From Mycolicibacterium hassiacum DSM 44199 (GTDB lineage: Bacteria; Actinomycetota; Actinomycetes; Mycobacteriales; Mycobacteriaceae), in contig NZ_LR026975.1 in NCBI RefSeq assembly GCF_900603025.1, forward strand, positions 1,922,001 through 1,986,000: 64,000 nucleotides of DNA, written 5' to 3'. The notes beneath the pieces are model-generated. The model was not told the origin of the DNA. It saw only the letters and a program-made list of their open reading frames with translations, and made no database searches. Every line of letters starts with the position of its first letter. Position 1 is the first letter of the stretch. A program made the position numbers and the translations under genes. Shown piece after piece: positions 63,513-64,000 of the stretch.

Positions 63513-63549
63513 ACCCCGAGCGTAGGGGTTCGCGGCGGCCCCATTCGGG

Positions 63550-64000
63550 CTATTCGGCTTCTGGCGCCTCGACGACCGCTTTGATTCGCTCCAGCGTGGT
63601 GCGCATGTCGCGGATGTTGCGCCGTCGGCGCAACTGCCCGCCCAGCACCGAGAACAACTTCATGGCCGGTGTGTCCGCCAACCGGAACGACTCGGTGACG
63701 TCGGTGCCGGTGTCGGTGGGGGTGAGCCGGTAGTGCCAGTTGTTGACGGGTTTGTCGCCGAGCAGCACCGCGAACCCGAACTCGCGGCCGGGCTCGCAGG
63801 CGGTGACCCGACACGTCGTCCAGTACACCGGCCCGATCTCGTTGCGTTTGACGTGGCCCCGGAAGCGCGCCCCGAGCGCCGGCCCGGTGGCGCCGTCGAG
63901 CCATTCGGCCTCGATCACCTCCGGGGAGAACCTGCCGGTGTTGCGGACGTCGGCGATGAGGTTCCAGATCCTCTCGGCCGGAGCCCGCATCGATACCGTG
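63550..64000 (-). CDS. SRPBCC (START-like) family protein, truncated at the window edge
   Basis: The protein is open through the window edge, so its start is not visible; an in-frame ATG at 63990 (MRAPAERIWNLIADVRN) could be internal. The SRPBCC pattern is clear from WNLIADVRNTGRFSPEVIEAEW, the strand GARFRGHVKR and the C-terminal helix IRDMRTTLERIKAVVE. Such proteins bind lipids or polyketide-type ligands. It is 37 bp upstream of, and in line with, the P450 gene, so they may have formed one operon. Confidence 0.82.
   Translation of the reverse strand, partial: TVSMRAPAERIWNLIADVRNTGRFSPEVIEAEWLDGATGPALGARFRGHVKRNEIGPVYWTTCRVTACEPGREFGFAVLLGDKPVNNWHYRLTPTDTGTDVTESFRLADTPAMKLFSVLGGQLRRRRNIRDMRTTLERIKAVVEAPEAE

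Overview
The window is high-GC actinobacterial DNA, almost certainly from a rapidly growing Mycobacterium (Mycolicibacterium type). Much of it follows the M. tuberculosis order Rv1836c to Rv1879: VWA protein, glcB, paired CBS-domain membrane proteins, guaB1, gnd, BlaR-like protease, blaI, thioesterase, ureABCFGD, ndh, two oxidoreductases, modBC, apa, adhA, CAAX protease, thiolase, then bfrA, MFS transporter, glnA3 and an amidohydrolase. An antigen 85 mycolyltransferase fits the same assignment. A Lon protease gene, absent from M. tuberculosis, points to an environmental species. Gene names come from recognising protein sequence; no database search was run.

Layout. 1-12.9 kb: minus-strand housekeeping block running from blaI down to the VWA protein, with several 4-8 bp overlaps that suggest translational coupling. 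13.1-14.0 kb: a FhuF-like gene behind an IdeR-type iron box, absent from this spot in M. tuberculosis. 14.1-19 kb: thioesterase and the full urease operon. 19-27.8 kb: ndh, F420-type and SDR oxidoreductases, modBC without modA, apa, a small secreted protein, adhA and a CAAX protease. 27.9-31.9 kb: divergent phosphoketolase and thiolase. 31.9-35.9 kb: a decayed, plastic segment with a frameshifted IS481-type transposase, an intact IS256-family element inside a small secreted-protein gene (9-bp target duplication), and a frameshifted cutinase fused to what looks like a DUF72 fragment. 35.9-45.7 kb: lon with a HAIR-like operator, a divergent GNAT-AAA+ fusion, an Ag85C-like mycolyltransferase, a GH13 hydrolase/deaminase pair, a thioesterase and a FUSC-type membrane protein. 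45.9-48.6 kb: a thiocyanate-hydrolase-type operon with fused beta-alpha subunits, gamma subunit, a P15K-like helper and an EthD-domain protein. 49.4-51.1 kb: iron storage (Bfd, unknown protein, bfrA) around an iron box. 51.1-56.3 kb: MFS transporter with a C-terminal winged helix, AhpD-like protein, glnA3, amidohydrolase. 56.3-58.1 kb: an IS1549-like element flanked by a 93-bp direct repeat. 58-64 kb: D-amino-acylase-like hydrolase, SnoaL-like protein, dienelactone hydrolase-like lipoprotein, secreted and membrane proteins, a frameshifted P450 and an edge-truncated SRPBCC protein.

Themes: nitrogen release from urea, nitriles/thiocyanate and amides; iron homeostasis under IdeR-type boxes; cell-envelope and secreted proteins; and insertion-sequence activity whose junctions can be reconstructed base by base. 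The strongest leads are the thiocyanate-hydrolase operon, the HAIR-linked lon/GNAT-AAA+ pair, the long duplication around the IS1549-like element, and an iron-box-like palindrome buried in the 3' end of the FhuF-like gene.
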